Source of the DNA: Scatomorpha sp964367935
Lineage (GTDB): Bacteria > Bacillota > Clostridia > Oscillospirales > Oscillospiraceae
DNA length: 64,000 nucleotides
Reading direction: 5' to 3'
NCBI GenBank assembly: GCA_964367935.1
Contig: CAYIYZ010000003.1
Location: 124,001 to 188,000 of the forward strand
In this document: positions 51,223 through 60,774 of the stretch, piece after piece
How positions within the stretch are numbered: the first letter of the stretch is position 1
How the letters are laid out: each line of letters starts with the position of its first letter
Notes under the pieces: generated by a model
The model's input: only the letters and a program-made list of their open reading frames with translations
What the model was told of the DNA's origin: nothing
Databases searched by the model: none
Program-made: the position numbers and the translations under genes

Positions 51223-52011
51223 TTATGGGGTATGCTCGTTTCTCACCATTTCCCAACACACTATAGCAGCAGCCGTCGCCACATTCAAAGACTCACTGCC
51301 CTCACTCATAGGTATGATAAGTTCCGCCTCACACAGCGCCAACAACTCCGCACTAAGCCCGGTGCCCTCATTGCCGACCGCAACAGCCGCCATGCCCAAA
51401 TCCGCAGCACGTATATCGCAAGCACGCTCACTCAAAGCCGCTCCGTACAATCGCAAACCGCTCTCTTTGAGCATGTCCGATAACTCCGTCAAACTCATAA
51501 ATTCAACAGACTGCGTAAACACCGCACCCATAGACGCCCTCACCACCTTAGGTGAATTTACGTCCGCACAATCACCGACACAAATGACAACATCTACACC
51601 CAAACCACGGGCTGTACGTATAAGTGTCCCCATATTGCCCGGATCTTGAATGTTCTCCGCCACAAGTGCATTGCTCACAAGCCCCGTCCTTTGCACAAAG
51701 TCCGTGCGTACCGTAAACACGGGACCCACTGCACTCTTGCGTGGTGAAGCATACTCCATTAGCTCAGGCGGTGCAACATAATCACAGTCACTGCCCTCGG
51801 CATTTTGCGTACTGCGCAGCACACTACTTACCTTGACATTCGCCGCACGAGCCTCTGCTAAGAGCTTCTCACCCTCGCACACAGTCTCCCCACACTCTCG
51901 CCTATACGCTGTTTCCGCATTAAGCTTGCGTATATGCTGAATATATCCATTTTTTCTTGATGTCAGCTTCTCCATATTCATAGCAAAGCTGTGTCGGATA
52001 TTATCCGCCAC
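51223..52011 (-). CDS. TrmH/SpoU-family RNA 2'-O-methyltransferase
   Basis: SPOUT methyltransferase of 262 residues. An N-terminal RNA-binding part (about 1-100) and the SPOUT knot with the three SpoU motifs: ENIQDPGNMGTLIRTA, VAVGNEGTGLS and IPMSEGSESLNVATAAAI. The exact RNA target (23S G2251-like, 23S other, or tRNA) cannot be read from the sequence. The start is GTG 52011 with AAGGAG upstream. It follows lysS closely and probably belongs to the greA-lysS transcript. Confidence 0.88.
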   Translation of the reverse strand: MADNIRHSFAMNMEKLTSRKNGYIQHIRKLNAETAYRRECGETVCEGEKLLAEARAANVKVSSVLRSTQNAEGSDCDYVAPPELMEYASPRKSAVGPVFTVRTDFVQRTGLVSNALVAENIQDPGNMGTLIRTARGLGVDVVICVGDCADVNSPKVVRASMGAVFTQSVEFMSLTELSDMLKESGLRLYGAALSERACDIRAADLGMAAVAVGNEGTGLSAELLALCEAELIIPMSEGSESLNVATAAAIVCWEMVRNEHTP

Positions 52012-52022
52012 AGCAATACTCC

Positions 52023-53531
52023 TTACTCAGTAGGCTTCATTGTCGGAAACAGTATTACATCCCTGATAGAGGCACTGTTCGTCAGCATCATTACCGTACG
52101 ATCTATACCTATACCCATACCACCCGTCGGGGGCATACCGTATTCCATTGCATCTAAAAATTCTTCGTCCGTCATCTCAGCTTCTTCGTCACCTCGTGCT
52201 CGAAGCTCCGCCTGCTTCTCCAGGCGACCCCTCTGATCTACGGGATCATTTAGCTCAGAATACGCATTCGCTATCTCACTCTTACATATGAAAAGCTCAA
52301 AACGCTCCGTCAAGCGCGGATCTTCCTTACTGCGCTTTGTCAAGGTCGAGACCTCCACGGGATACATCGTTATAAACGTGGGCTGTATAATCTTATCCTC
52401 TACCTTACGGTCAAAACAAGCATAAAGCGCATTACCCCAAGTCTTGTCCTCCTTATCGGAGAGCTCCACACCTATGGACTTTGCCGCCTCTATCGCCGCT
52501 TCATCGCTGTCCATAGCCATAAAGTCAAGTCCTGTATACTGCTTGACCGCATCCGCCATAGTCAGCCTCTGCCAACCGGGTGTTAGATCTATCTGCTCAC
52601 CCATCCACTCTACCGTATAGCCGCCCAACACATCACGCGCAAAGCCCGAGATTATGCCCTCAGCTATATCCATCATATCATGGAAGTCCGCATACGCCTC
52701 ATACAGCTCCACAGTCGTAAACTCGGGATTGTGACGTGTATCCATACCCTCGTTTCTGAATATACGGCCTATCTCATAAACTCGCTCTATGCCTCCTACT
52801 ATGAGCTTCTTCAAATTCAGCTCCGTTGCGATACGCATATACATACTCAAATCAAGTGTATTATGGTGTGTAATAAAAGGACGTGCAGACGCGCCGGCAG
52901 ACACCGTATTTAGTACCGGTGTCTCTACCTCCATATAACCCCTATCGTCCAAATAGCGACGCATATAGCTGATAAAGCGTGAACGTATCTCAAACGCCTT
53001 GCGCACGTCCGGATTCATGATAAGATCCAAATATCGCTTCCTATAGCGTGTCTCCTTGTCCGTCAGCCCATGAAACTTCTCAGGTAAAGGACGCAGTGAC
53101 TTAGACAACAACTTGAGTTTCGTGCACTGCACGGAAATCTCGCCCATCCTTGTCTTAAACACAGTACCTTCAGCACCAACTATATCGCCGATATCCACTT
53201 TCCTAAACGCCGCAAACGCTTCCTCGCCTACCTCGTTTAGCTTCACATATATCTGCACACGACCCCTATCATCACGTATATCCGCAAATATAGCCTTGCC
53301 CATACCGCGCTTTGCCATGATGCGTCCCGCTATACTGACCGTCGCACCCTCCATAGTCTCAAAGCTCGATTGTATCTCTTCTGTCCACGCCGTGCGCTCG
53401 TACTTCGTCTCCAAATACGGGTCATTACCCTCAGACACCAAGGCATTTAACTTATCTCTGCGTACCTGCAAAAGCTCGGATAAATTCTCTTCCGGCTCAT
53501 CTGCCACTACTTGTATCTGCTCTTCGCTCAT
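52023..53531 (-). CDS. lysS: Lysyl-tRNA synthetase, class II
   Basis: 502 residues. N-terminal OB-fold anticodon domain (about 60-160, ATVSIAGRIMAKRGMGKAIF), then the catalytic domain with motif 1 region MRRYLDDRGYMEVETPVL, motif 2 FRNEGMDTRHNPEFTTVELY and motif 3 GGMGIGIDRTVMML. Located 17 bases after greA, a common pairing in Bacillota. Confidence 0.97.
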   Translation of the reverse strand: MSEEQIQVVADEPEENLSELLQVRRDKLNALVSEGNDPYLETKYERTAWTEEIQSSFETMEGATVSIAGRIMAKRGMGKAIFADIRDDRGRVQIYVKLNEVGEEAFAAFRKVDIGDIVGAEGTVFKTRMGEISVQCTKLKLLSKSLRPLPEKFHGLTDKETRYRKRYLDLIMNPDVRKAFEIRSRFISYMRRYLDDRGYMEVETPVLNTVSAGASARPFITHHNTLDLSMYMRIATELNLKKLIVGGIERVYEIGRIFRNEGMDTRHNPEFTTVELYEAYADFHDMMDIAEGIISGFARDVLGGYTVEWMGEQIDLTPGWQRLTMADAVKQYTGLDFMAMDSDEAAIEAAKSIGVELSDKEDKTWGNALYACFDRKVEDKIIQPTFITMYPVEVSTLTKRSKEDPRLTERFELFICKSEIANAYSELNDPVDQRGRLEKQAELRARGDEEAEMTDEEFLDAMEYGMPPTGGMGIGIDRTVMMLTNSASIRDVILFPTMKPTE

Positions 53532-53548
53532 CTGCTCACCGCCACTTC

Positions 53549-54031
53549 CTACTTATTGTCTATCTTTACTATCTTTATCTTTACAGGACCCATGGGCGCT
53601 TCATATTGCAGCTCCTTGCCCACCTTATGTCCCATTAATACCCTGCCCATGGGACTCTCATCCGATACACGACCGTGACCCGGATTCGCCTCTTGTGAGC
53701 CGACTATCTTATAGACTATCTCATCCTTTTCCTCTATATCAAGGACAGTAACCTCACTGCCCAAGGTAACTATGTCCTTAGGAGCGTCGCCACGGCCTAT
53801 GATATCCGCATTCTCTATGAGCACCTTTAACTCCGCTATCTTTGAATACAGCTTGCCTTGCTCAGTCTTTGCCTCATCGTACTCACTGTTCTCCGATAGA
53901 TCTCCGAAAGAACGTGCTTCCTTTATAAGTTCGGAAACTTCCTTCTCCCTTACCGTCTCCAAATAGACCAATTCTTCCTTGATCTCCTCAAAACGTTCCT
54001 TGCTCATCTTGTATCTGCTCTCGATTGCCAT
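53549..54031 (-). CDS. greA: Transcription elongation factor GreA
   Basis: Rescues backtracked RNA polymerase by stimulating transcript cleavage (160 residues). N-terminal coiled coil with the tip DLSENSEYDEAKTEQG, including the catalytic acidic pair, then the FKBP-like C-terminal domain with VTLGSEVTVLD and SPMGRVLMGHKVG. I use ATG 54031 after AGAGG; the longer frame passes through the promoter. Confidence 0.96.
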   Translation of the reverse strand: MAIESRYKMSKERFEEIKEELVYLETVREKEVSELIKEARSFGDLSENSEYDEAKTEQGKLYSKIAELKVLIENADIIGRGDAPKDIVTLGSEVTVLDIEEKDEIVYKIVGSQEANPGHGRVSDESPMGRVLMGHKVGKELQYEAPMGPVKIKIVKIDNK

Positions 54032-54071
54032 ACCGAATACCTCTCTTCCAATTATTCGCTCGTTGCGTTGT

Positions 54072-54100
54072 ATTATAGTCATATTTTTACACTCTGTCAA
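54072..54100 (-). promoter_or_regulatory. Consensus sigma-A promoter of greA-lysS
   Basis: Minus strand TTGACA (54100-54095), 17 bases, TATAAT (54077-54072): a perfect consensus. It predicts a leader of about 35 bases. Confidence 0.85.
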
Positions 54101-54126
54101 CACAGTGTATACTATTTAAGCCCCTT

Positions 54127-55302
54127 CTACGCCACTAATGCTATTGCCGCATCAAGTTGATCGTCATTTATTTCCGACTCCTCAACCACTACATCCGGGA
54201 CTATGCCGCCCTGTTCCGCTAAATCCACACGATTCGGCGTCAAATACTTGCTGTTGGATATGTGTATCGCACTACCGTCCGATAAGGGTATAGTTATCTG
54301 ACTGCGACCCTTGCCTGTCGTCGCCTCGCCCACTATCGTTGCCCAACCGTACTCGCTCATCGCAGCCGCAAAATATTCAGCCGCTGAATAGCTATTGCCG
54401 TTTACTATTACCGCCATCGGCAACTCTATACACACATTGTCACTTGTCATTATCGTCTCTTCACCATGCTCGTCCACCGATATAAACAAATCACCGGCAG
54501 GTAGAAGATAATCCAGTATCTCTATAAGCTCCGTTAAAAAGCCTCCGGGATTTGACCTTAAATCGAACACCAAGGCTACCGCTCCCTGTAACATGAGCTC
54601 CTCCACCGCTGCCGTCGCAGCTGCGCCAGCTCCGTCTTCAAAATTCTCTATACGTACGTAACCAACGTCATAGTTCATGAGCTCGTAGCTCACCGGACTC
54701 GAATAAGTCACCGACCCATCAACCGTCAGGCTATACTCCTGCCCCTCACGCATTACCTCTATCGTAACTGTCTCATCCAACAGTGTGCGCAACATACTGC
54801 GGAGCTCCTCCAATTCCATAGATCTAACGTCCGTGCCGCCAACACTTACTATGATATCGCCCTTCAGTACTCCACCACGCTCTGCCGGCGAGTTCGATGT
54901 TACCGAATTGACAACATAGCCACTATTATCCGTCGTGCTTTCTATCGTCATACCTATACTCACATAACTGTTTGCCGAATATAATAAATACGCCTCATAC
55001 TCAGCTGCGTCCATATAGTAGCTCCATTCGTCACCTATAGACGTCACCATAGCCGCCGCTGCCGCATCCGCCATCTCTGCCGCATCTGCATCGCCTATAT
55101 AGTTTTGCTCTATCACGCTCTTGACCTCAAGGTACTTCTGCGCCTCCGCATACGCCTCTTCACCGCCGAAACGCTGCTCCGTCGAGCTCTGCGATATTAA
55201 AAATCCGCTGCCCACCGATACGGTGCACAATAATAATAAGACCCATAATCTGATTTTTATGCCGAACATTGCTTTTATACTGCCAAATATTTTATTTACC
55301 AT
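54127..55302 (-). CDS. S41 family C-terminal processing peptidase (CtpA-like)
   Basis: Membrane-anchored serine protease (391 residues). N-terminal membrane segment about 17-38 (IRLWVLLLLCTVSVGSGFLI), a PDZ domain about 110-195 with GGVLKGDIIVSVGG, and the S41 catalytic domain: FDLRSNPGGFLTE, the nucleophile serine in NGNSYSAAEYFA and the lysine in GEATTGKGRSQ. It follows the M23 hydrolase and FtsEX genes, an order seen in many Clostridia; processing of wall-hydrolase partners is a reasonable role. The GreA promoter lies just after its stop. Confidence 0.92.
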   Translation of the reverse strand: MVNKIFGSIKAMFGIKIRLWVLLLLCTVSVGSGFLISQSSTEQRFGGEEAYAEAQKYLEVKSVIEQNYIGDADAAEMADAAAAAMVTSIGDEWSYYMDAAEYEAYLLYSANSYVSIGMTIESTTDNSGYVVNSVTSNSPAERGGVLKGDIIVSVGGTDVRSMELEELRSMLRTLLDETVTIEVMREGQEYSLTVDGSVTYSSPVSYELMNYDVGYVRIENFEDGAGAAATAAVEELMLQGAVALVFDLRSNPGGFLTELIEILDYLLPAGDLFISVDEHGEETIMTSDNVCIELPMAVIVNGNSYSAAEYFAAAMSEYGWATIVGEATTGKGRSQITIPLSDGSAIHISNSKYLTPNRVDLAEQGGIVPDVVVEESEINDDQLDAAIALVA

Positions 55303-55331
55303 TATCTACCCACCATAACACATAAACCGAA

Positions 55332-55349
55332 CCCCGGCAGACGCCGGGG
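55332..55349 (-). other. GC-rich hairpin between the M23 and S41 genes
   Basis: CCCCGGC-gtct-GCCGGGG, a perfect 7-bp stem without T-run. It may adjust the level of S41 relative to the upstream genes or stabilise mRNA ends. Confidence 0.5.
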
Positions 55350-55378
55350 TCGGTCTTAATTTTATATTCTATATGACT

Positions 55379-56635
55379 CTAAGCGTAAGGAGATACCGTA
55401 TAATTCGAGAAGTAATTCAAAGGATCAACCGTCGCGCCGCCAACTGTCATTTCAAAATGCAGGTGCGGTCCCGTTGACCAACCGGTAGAACCGACATAGC
55501 CGATTACCTGTCCCTTTGTTACTGTATCTCCGGCACTGACCGCCATAGAACTCATATGCATATAAGTTGAGGTTGTGCCGCTAGAGTGGTATATGACTAC
55601 ATAGTTGCCCGCAGATGAACTGTAGGTCGCTATCTGCACCGTGCCGCTGTCTATAGCCACAAGCGATGCACCCTCATTCGCCGAAACATCTATGCCGTTA
55701 TGATGACGCTCCGTTAGGAATATCGGATGTATTCTCATGCCATACAAACTCGAGATATATGTAGACGAGGGGCAAGGCCATGTATATGTGCCCGTTGCCG
55801 TAGACCCTACACCCGTGTACTCCTGCTGTGCCTCCTCAGCCGCCTTACGCGCCGCTTCCTCCTGCGCCGCTAACGCCGCCGCAAGATTAGCTACCTCAGC
55901 TGCTATAGCTGCATCCTGTGCCGCATTCGCCTCATAGGCCGCCGTATACTCCGCTATGTCCTCTTCTAAGCCGACTATGACCGCCGTTGCATCCTCTATG
56001 GACTTCTCAAGCTCAGCTTTGCGCTCCTCAAGCTCCTGTAGCTTCTCCTCAAGCTCAAGTAATGTAGCCTCATAGTCCGCTTTTACAAGCTCTGTTTCCT
56101 CACGTGCCTCCGTATACTGATCGTACAGACGCTTATCGGCATCCATTATCTCGCCAACCATATCTATATTCGATAACAGATCCGACAGACTGCTTGATCC
56201 GAACAGTAAGGTAAAGTATGAGTAGTCGCCGTTTTCTTCCATCATACGCACATGCGTCCTATATGTATTTAACTGCTCCTCCTCAAGTGCTAAGGCAGCA
56301 TCAAGCTCTTTGCTCTTCTGCTCCACCAACTCATTGTATAGCTCTATCTGCTCGTCTATGAGCCCTATTTCCTCTCTGTTTAGCTCATTCTGCTCATCGA
56401 GCGCCTGCTTTATTGCCAAGGCATCCGCCTTTTCCGCCTCAAGCGCATCTATATCGAGCTGCATGAGGTCACGCTCCGCTCTCAGTTCCTCCTGCTGTGC
56501 CTCTAACTCGTCTATCTGCGACTGCGATACCGCAGCCATCGCACTCAGTGAGCCGATCGCACTTATAACAAACGTAAGCAACATCAATACGGCTAAGCCT
56601 ATAGCTATTGCCGATCTTGTCTTCTTGTTTCTCAT
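55379..56635 (-). CDS. M23 family peptidoglycan endopeptidase with coiled coil (EnvC/PcsB-like)
   Basis: Exported protein of 418 residues. A signal or membrane segment ends around 35 (SLSAMA), followed by long coiled coils (about 36-255, Glu/Leu/Lys-rich) broken by a SYFTLLFGSSSLSDLL segment, and an Ala-rich stretch. The C-terminal LytM/M23 domain (about 285-418) has HHNGIDVS and HLHFE, supplying the zinc ligands. The setting directly after ftsEX is the known arrangement: FtsX activates such coiled-coil hydrolases from inside at division. All active-site residues seem present. Confidence 0.93.
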   Translation of the reverse strand: MRNKKTRSAIAIGLAVLMLLTFVISAIGSLSAMAAVSQSQIDELEAQQEELRAERDLMQLDIDALEAEKADALAIKQALDEQNELNREEIGLIDEQIELYNELVEQKSKELDAALALEEEQLNTYRTHVRMMEENGDYSYFTLLFGSSSLSDLLSNIDMVGEIMDADKRLYDQYTEAREETELVKADYEATLLELEEKLQELEERKAELEKSIEDATAVIVGLEEDIAEYTAAYEANAAQDAAIAAEVANLAAALAAQEEAARKAAEEAQQEYTGVGSTATGTYTWPCPSSTYISSLYGMRIHPIFLTERHHNGIDVSANEGASLVAIDSGTVQIATYSSSAGNYVVIYHSSGTTSTYMHMSSMAVSAGDTVTKGQVIGYVGSTGWSTGPHLHFEMTVGGATVDPLNYFSNYTVSPYA

Positions 56636-56651
56636 TCGTTCTTTTGCTCCT

Positions 56652-57536
56652 TTATACTTTCAAATAGTTTCTGATTGCACTCGAGCCGCCTATCACGCCC
56701 ACAAGTACACTGATACCTACATAGCCACCCAGCATCGGCCACAATATGCTCTCAAAGGTTACAAGCTCCATTATCGAATTTTGATAACCGCCGAACACCT
56801 GCTCAACCACAAGCTCATAAAGGCCCCACTCTAACAAAAACGATAGGCCGCCGCCCACAAGACCCAATACCAAGCCCTCTATCACAAACGGACAACGTAT
56901 GAACGCATTCGATGCGCCTACCATCTTCATGATAGCTATCTCCTCACGCCTCGTGAACGTTGCTATCCTTATCGTATTTGTCATTATCAGCAATGAGACA
57001 CCCAATAGGATGAGTACTAACACCACCGATATTATGCTGACTATATTTCGCACAGTTATAAACGTCTGCGCATACTCTATGTGTGCACTTACCTTCGCTA
57101 CACCGTTAACCGCCGCCAAAGCCTGCTCTGTATCACTTATGAGCGCTATATCCGTTAACTGTACAACGTACCTATGCCTAAACACCGTCTCGTCTATGTC
57201 CTCATACGAACTGTCGCTCTGCTCAGCCATGAATATCTCCATAGCTTCCTCACGTGTCATGAACTCCGCAAAACTAACATTGTAGACCGCCAAAAGCTCA
57301 GCCTCCAAAGCCTGCGCTTCCTCCAAGGATAAAGTCTCGTCAACAAAGACCACTACCTCGTTCTCCGACTCCAATTCCTCTATCATGCCATTGATATTCA
57401 ATAACAACAGTGCGAAGCTGCCCATTATTATCATACATGCCATTATTACTGTTACCGATGCAAAAGACATTAGCCCATGCGTGAATATTCCCTTAAATCC
57501 CGACCCTATCAGGTATCCTATCTTATTCAATCTCAT
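56652..57536 (-). CDS. ftsX: Cell-division ABC permease FtsX
   Basis: 294 residues with four membrane segments: about 20-45, then three in the C-terminal half, and a large outer loop after the first. SGFKGIFTHGLMSFASV and the coupling part TFTRREEIAIMKMVGASNAFIR are family features. It overlaps ftsE by 14 bases. It transmits FtsE ATPase activity to the wall hydrolase encoded next. Confidence 0.94.
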   Translation of the reverse strand: MRLNKIGYLIGSGFKGIFTHGLMSFASVTVIMACMIIMGSFALLLLNINGMIEELESENEVVVFVDETLSLEEAQALEAELLAVYNVSFAEFMTREEAMEIFMAEQSDSSYEDIDETVFRHRYVVQLTDIALISDTEQALAAVNGVAKVSAHIEYAQTFITVRNIVSIISVVLVLILLGVSLLIMTNTIRIATFTRREEIAIMKMVGASNAFIRCPFVIEGLVLGLVGGGLSFLLEWGLYELVVEQVFGGYQNSIMELVTFESILWPMLGGYVGISVLVGVIGGSSAIRNYLKV

Positions 57537-58215
57537 AGCTGTAATATCCGTCCATTCCGTCGCTGATAATTAGACCCTCGTCTATAGCTACAACACGCTT
57601 GGAAAACGCATTTACCAGCTCCTTCTCATGTGTGACAATGAGCATTGTTGTACCTAACTCATTTATCTTTTCCAACAAAAGCATAAGTTCCAAACTGCGC
57701 ACAGGATCTAAGTTGCCCGTCGGCTCGTCCGCTATTATCATCATTGGATTATTCACCAAGGCTCGTGCAATCGCAACCCTCTGCTGCTCTCCGCCCGATA
57801 GCTCATACGGATAACGCTTCTCCCTACCCGTCAAGCCCACGAGCTCCAACACATAGGGCACTCGCTCCTTGAGTTGCTTCCTCGTCGTGCCTACCACTCG
57901 CATGGCAAACGCCACATTCTCGTAGACCGTCATCTTATCCACTAACCTAAAGTCTTGGAATATGACACCTATAGTGCGCCGTAGCTTCGGCAACGAACGG
58001 CGCTTCATGCGAGTGAGATCAAAGCCATTTACACTAACCTCTCCACTCGTCGCACCTATTTCACCCGTCAACAACTTCGTTATCGTCGTCTTCCCGGAAC
58101 CGGACGGCCCTACCAAAAACACGAACTCTCCGTCCTTGATCTCAATGTCCACGCCGTTTAGCGCGGCTGTGCCCTTACTGTCATACGACTTCTTGACAGC
58201 ACTCAACTGTATCAT
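57523..58215 (-). CDS. ftsE: Cell-division ABC ATPase FtsE
   Basis: 230 residues. Walker A GPSGSGKTTITKLL, Q-loop VIFQDFRLV, signature LSGGEQQRVAIARAL, Walker B MIIADEPTGNLD, H-loop VTHEKELV. GGAGG lies six bases before ATG 58215. First gene of the division and wall-hydrolysis block, 35 bases after the PucR-type regulator. Confidence 0.96.
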   Translation of the reverse strand: MIQLSAVKKSYDSKGTAALNGVDIEIKDGEFVFLVGPSGSGKTTITKLLTGEIGATSGEVSVNGFDLTRMKRRSLPKLRRTIGVIFQDFRLVDKMTVYENVAFAMRVVGTTRKQLKERVPYVLELVGLTGREKRYPYELSGGEQQRVAIARALVNNPMMIIADEPTGNLDPVRSLELMLLLEKINELGTTMLIVTHEKELVNAFSKRVVAIDEGLIISDGMDGYYSYEIE

Positions 58216-58250
58216 GCGCCTTCCTCCATGTTCTCACCCATCAGGGCTTT

Positions 58251-59345
58251 TTAGTACCTCGAGGTACCCTGTGTATCTAAATACTTCTTGACCATCATCG
58301 CTACCTTGAACACTATCGCATGGTCAAACTCGCGTAGGTCGAGACCTGTTAACTTCTTTATCTTCTCTAACCTATACACCAAAGTATTCCTGTGTACATA
58401 CAGCTTACGTGAAGTCTCTGACACGTTTAGGCTATTTTCAAAAAACTTATTTATCGTCTCAATAGTATCATCGTCCAATGATGCTATGGGGTTCTTCTTG
58501 AAAACCTCAGATAGGAACATCTCACATAAAGTGGTCGGCAATTGATATATTATCCTGCCTATACCCAAGTTCTCATAGTTAATGATGCTCTTCTCAGTAT
58601 CAAACACCTTGCCGACTTCTATAGCTACCTGTGCCTCTTTATACCTGTCCGCAAGCTCCCTCAAATGATAAGCCGCCGTTCCTATACCTATCACAGTCTT
58701 TATCTTAAGCTCGTTTTTCAGCACATTCTCTACACGCTCGGCTATAGCCATCAGATTTTCAGGACTCTCCTCGTAGGTCATTTCCTTAATGACCACTATG
58801 TCCGTCTCACTCACCGATAACACAAAGTCGCGTTGCTTATCAGGGAATATGCTCTGCACAATCTCTCCCGCTGCAGCATCCGGCACCTCACACTGACGCA
58901 CCAAAAGCACCGCACGCGGTACATCCGTCACAAAACGTAACTCCTTAGCACGCACATACACGTCACCCGGTAATATGTTGTCCGATATTATGTTCTTTAC
59001 AAACGTCGCCTTATTGTGCTTTTCTTCATAGTTCTGACGTGCCTCATTCATAGAAACGGTCGCCAATATGCACACGCTGCGAGCTGTATCATCCGCTCCC
59101 GATACAAAAACAGCATAGTCGTACCTTGAGCCGGACACACCCATCAGCTTATATGTTCTGACGCTTGAACTGAATATTTGTTCCGCAGTATCTACTACCA
59201 TGCCCTGCATGTCCTCAAGCTGCGAACCTATCATAGACAACTCACTGCATGACACAACGAATCCCTGCTCATCCGCTACGCCTATTACCCTATCCGTCGC
59301 ATCCTTTAATTGCACAATTATGCTCTGAAAAATCCTACTTGACAT
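58251..59345 (-). CDS. PucR/CdaR-type transcriptional regulator
   Basis: 364 residues. N-terminal putative sensory domain (about 1-110, with GVADEQGFVVSCSE resembling sugar-diacid-regulator sensors), a central region, and a C-terminal PucR helix-turn-helix: FFENSLNVSETSRKLYVHRN followed by TLVYRLEKIKKLTGLDLREF. This type of gene is often found before ftsE in Clostridia, though its ligand and targets are not known to me. A GAGG stands only three bases before ATG 59345, which is tight, but no better start is present. It has its own promoter and probably reads through into ftsEX. Confidence 0.85.
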   Translation of the reverse strand: MSSRIFQSIIVQLKDATDRVIGVADEQGFVVSCSELSMIGSQLEDMQGMVVDTAEQIFSSSVRTYKLMGVSGSRYDYAVFVSGADDTARSVCILATVSMNEARQNYEEKHNKATFVKNIISDNILPGDVYVRAKELRFVTDVPRAVLLVRQCEVPDAAAGEIVQSIFPDKQRDFVLSVSETDIVVIKEMTYEESPENLMAIAERVENVLKNELKIKTVIGIGTAAYHLRELADRYKEAQVAIEVGKVFDTEKSIINYENLGIGRIIYQLPTTLCEMFLSEVFKKNPIASLDDDTIETINKFFENSLNVSETSRKLYVHRNTLVYRLEKIKKLTGLDLREFDHAIVFKVAMMVKKYLDTQGTSRY

Positions 59346-59423
59346 CTACCTCTTTGCCCCCTATTTTATTCCCAAAGTTTATTATTTTCTCTTCTCTTAA
59401 CATTCCTAAAAACGTCATTTTAC

Positions 59424-59452
59424 ATAATAAACTATATATGTGCATTTTTCAA
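59424..59452 (-). promoter_or_regulatory. Sigma-A promoter of the PucR-type gene and division block
   Basis: Minus strand TTGAAA (59452-59447), 17 bases, TATTAT (59429-59424). It stands in an A/T-rich gap of 184 bases. Confidence 0.7.
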
Positions 59453-59529
59453 TAGAAATTTGTGTTTTTTTTGTGAAATTTTGATCCTAGCTCTGCATTA
59501 TGCACATTTTTTGTCTCTTTCTTCCTCAA

Positions 59530-60249
59530 TTACATGTATATTTTCTTTTTAAAGACCATTTCCGCTTCCTCAAAACTCATCTCACGACAATTTCCCACGC
59601 CTAATTTTTCGTCAATTTGCAACATGCCTATGGATATTCGCCTAAGCTTTACTACCTTGCAGCCACAAGCTGCCAACATTCGCTTAACTTGATGATATTT
59701 TCCCTCTGTTACTGTCACACGGCAGCTACATTCGCCCAGCACTTCAAGCTTCGCCGCCAAGCATTTAGTTCCGTCCCGAAGCTCTACCCCTTCTGCAAAT
59801 CGGCGCACCGCAACCTCAGTCGGCGTCTTATCAGTCTGCACCTCATACACCTTCTCTACCTCAGAGCGAGGGCTTATCACCCTATGCGCATAGTCGCCAT
59901 CGTTCGTCAGTATTAACAGCCCTGTCGTGTCTTTATCCAAGCGTCCAACGGGCGCAATGTTCCGTATATCCACGCCCTCGGGCAAAAGCTCCATGACCGT
60001 ACGCTCAAACCTGTCCTCCGTCGCACTCACATAGTCCTCCGGCTTATCTAACATGAAGTATCTAAACTCTCTTAGGCGTATCTTTAACCCGTCCAGACTA
60101 AGGTCTGCACAGGTATCGTCGATTTTTGCATCATCAGCCTTCTGCACTAGGCCGTCAACCTTAACCCTGCCGGCTGCTATTACCTTGCGTGCCTCACTAC
60201 GACTCATTGTCGTATTGTCACTTATAAGCTTATCCAATCTTTTTATCAT
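59530..60249 (-). CDS. RsuA-family 16S rRNA pseudouridine synthase
   Basis: 239 residues. S4 domain at the N-terminus (RLDKLISDNTTMSRSEARKV), then the catalytic domain with the aspartate in GRLDKDTTGLLILTND and later EGKYHQVKRMLAACG. Probably modifies U516 of 16S rRNA; other RsuA/RluB branches are possible. I choose ATG 60249, where the family normally begins. There is no ribosome site before it, and a TATAAT box ends 10 bases upstream, so the mRNA may be nearly leaderless. An ATG at 60294 gives 15 more residues without homology. Confidence 0.88.
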   Translation of the reverse strand: MIKRLDKLISDNTTMSRSEARKVIAAGRVKVDGLVQKADDAKIDDTCADLSLDGLKIRLREFRYFMLDKPEDYVSATEDRFERTVMELLPEGVDIRNIAPVGRLDKDTTGLLILTNDGDYAHRVISPRSEVEKVYEVQTDKTPTEVAVRRFAEGVELRDGTKCLAAKLEVLGECSCRVTVTEGKYHQVKRMLAACGCKVVKLRRISIGMLQIDEKLGVGNCREMSFEEAEMVFKKKIYM

Positions 60250-60259
60250 AGTGCCAACT

Positions 60260-60288
60260 ATTATAGCATATAGTTTCCCATGAGATAA
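60260..60288 (-). promoter_or_regulatory. Extended -10 promoter of the RsuA gene
   Basis: Minus strand TGCTATAAT, with the -10 hexamer at 60265-60260; the -35 match TTATCT (60288-60283) is weak. Transcription would start only a few bases before ATG 60249. Confidence 0.55.
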
Positions 60289-60338
60289 GAACATTCTATT
60301 AATATCCTGATTTTATTTGGTTGATGGGAGGACTTAAA

Positions 60339-60770
60339 ATGCTAACAAAGCTACAACTTACAAAAAAGCGTGCAATAATCATAGTGGTCATCACTGCCTG
60401 TGTGATTGCGGCACTGATACTATTTCTATCCGCTCCGGAACGTGGCCCGGGTGACAGTCTCGAGGGCAGAGTCGAGTTTCTCTCCGACTTAGGTTGGGAG
60501 GTTGATCCCGACACAGAGATTTCCGAGCTCATCGTATTCCCTGAGGACTTCAGCGAGATACTTAATGAGTACAACAAGCTCCAGCTCGCCCAAGGCTATG
60601 ATCTAAGGGATTACGCCGGCATGGAATGTACTCGTTACAGTTATTCTGTACTAAACTATCCGAATGGTGACACTAATGTGCTTGCCCAAATTTTCGTATA
60701 TGAGAACACTATTATAGGCGGCGATATCCATTCAACGGCGCTCGACGGCTTCATGCACGGACTGAAGTAA
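60339..60770 (+). CDS. DUF4830 domain protein, single-span membrane
   Basis: 143 residues: short basic start, one membrane segment (about 12-32, AIIIVVITACVIAALILFL), then a DUF4830-like domain: RVEFLSDLGWEVDPD, FPEDFSEILNEYNKLQLAQG, YDLRDYAGMECTRYSYSVLN and GGDIHSTALDGFMHGL. Such proteins are found in Clostridia with no assigned role. GGGAGG lies before ATG 60339. The domain would face the outside of the cell. Only plus-strand gene in its neighbourhood, convergent to tuf. Confidence 0.82.
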   Translation: MLTKLQLTKKRAIIIVVITACVIAALILFLSAPERGPGDSLEGRVEFLSDLGWEVDPDTEISELIVFPEDFSEILNEYNKLQLAQGYDLRDYAGMECTRYSYSVLNYPNGDTNVLAQIFVYENTIIGGDIHSTALDGFMHGLK

Positions 60771-60774
60771 TCTT

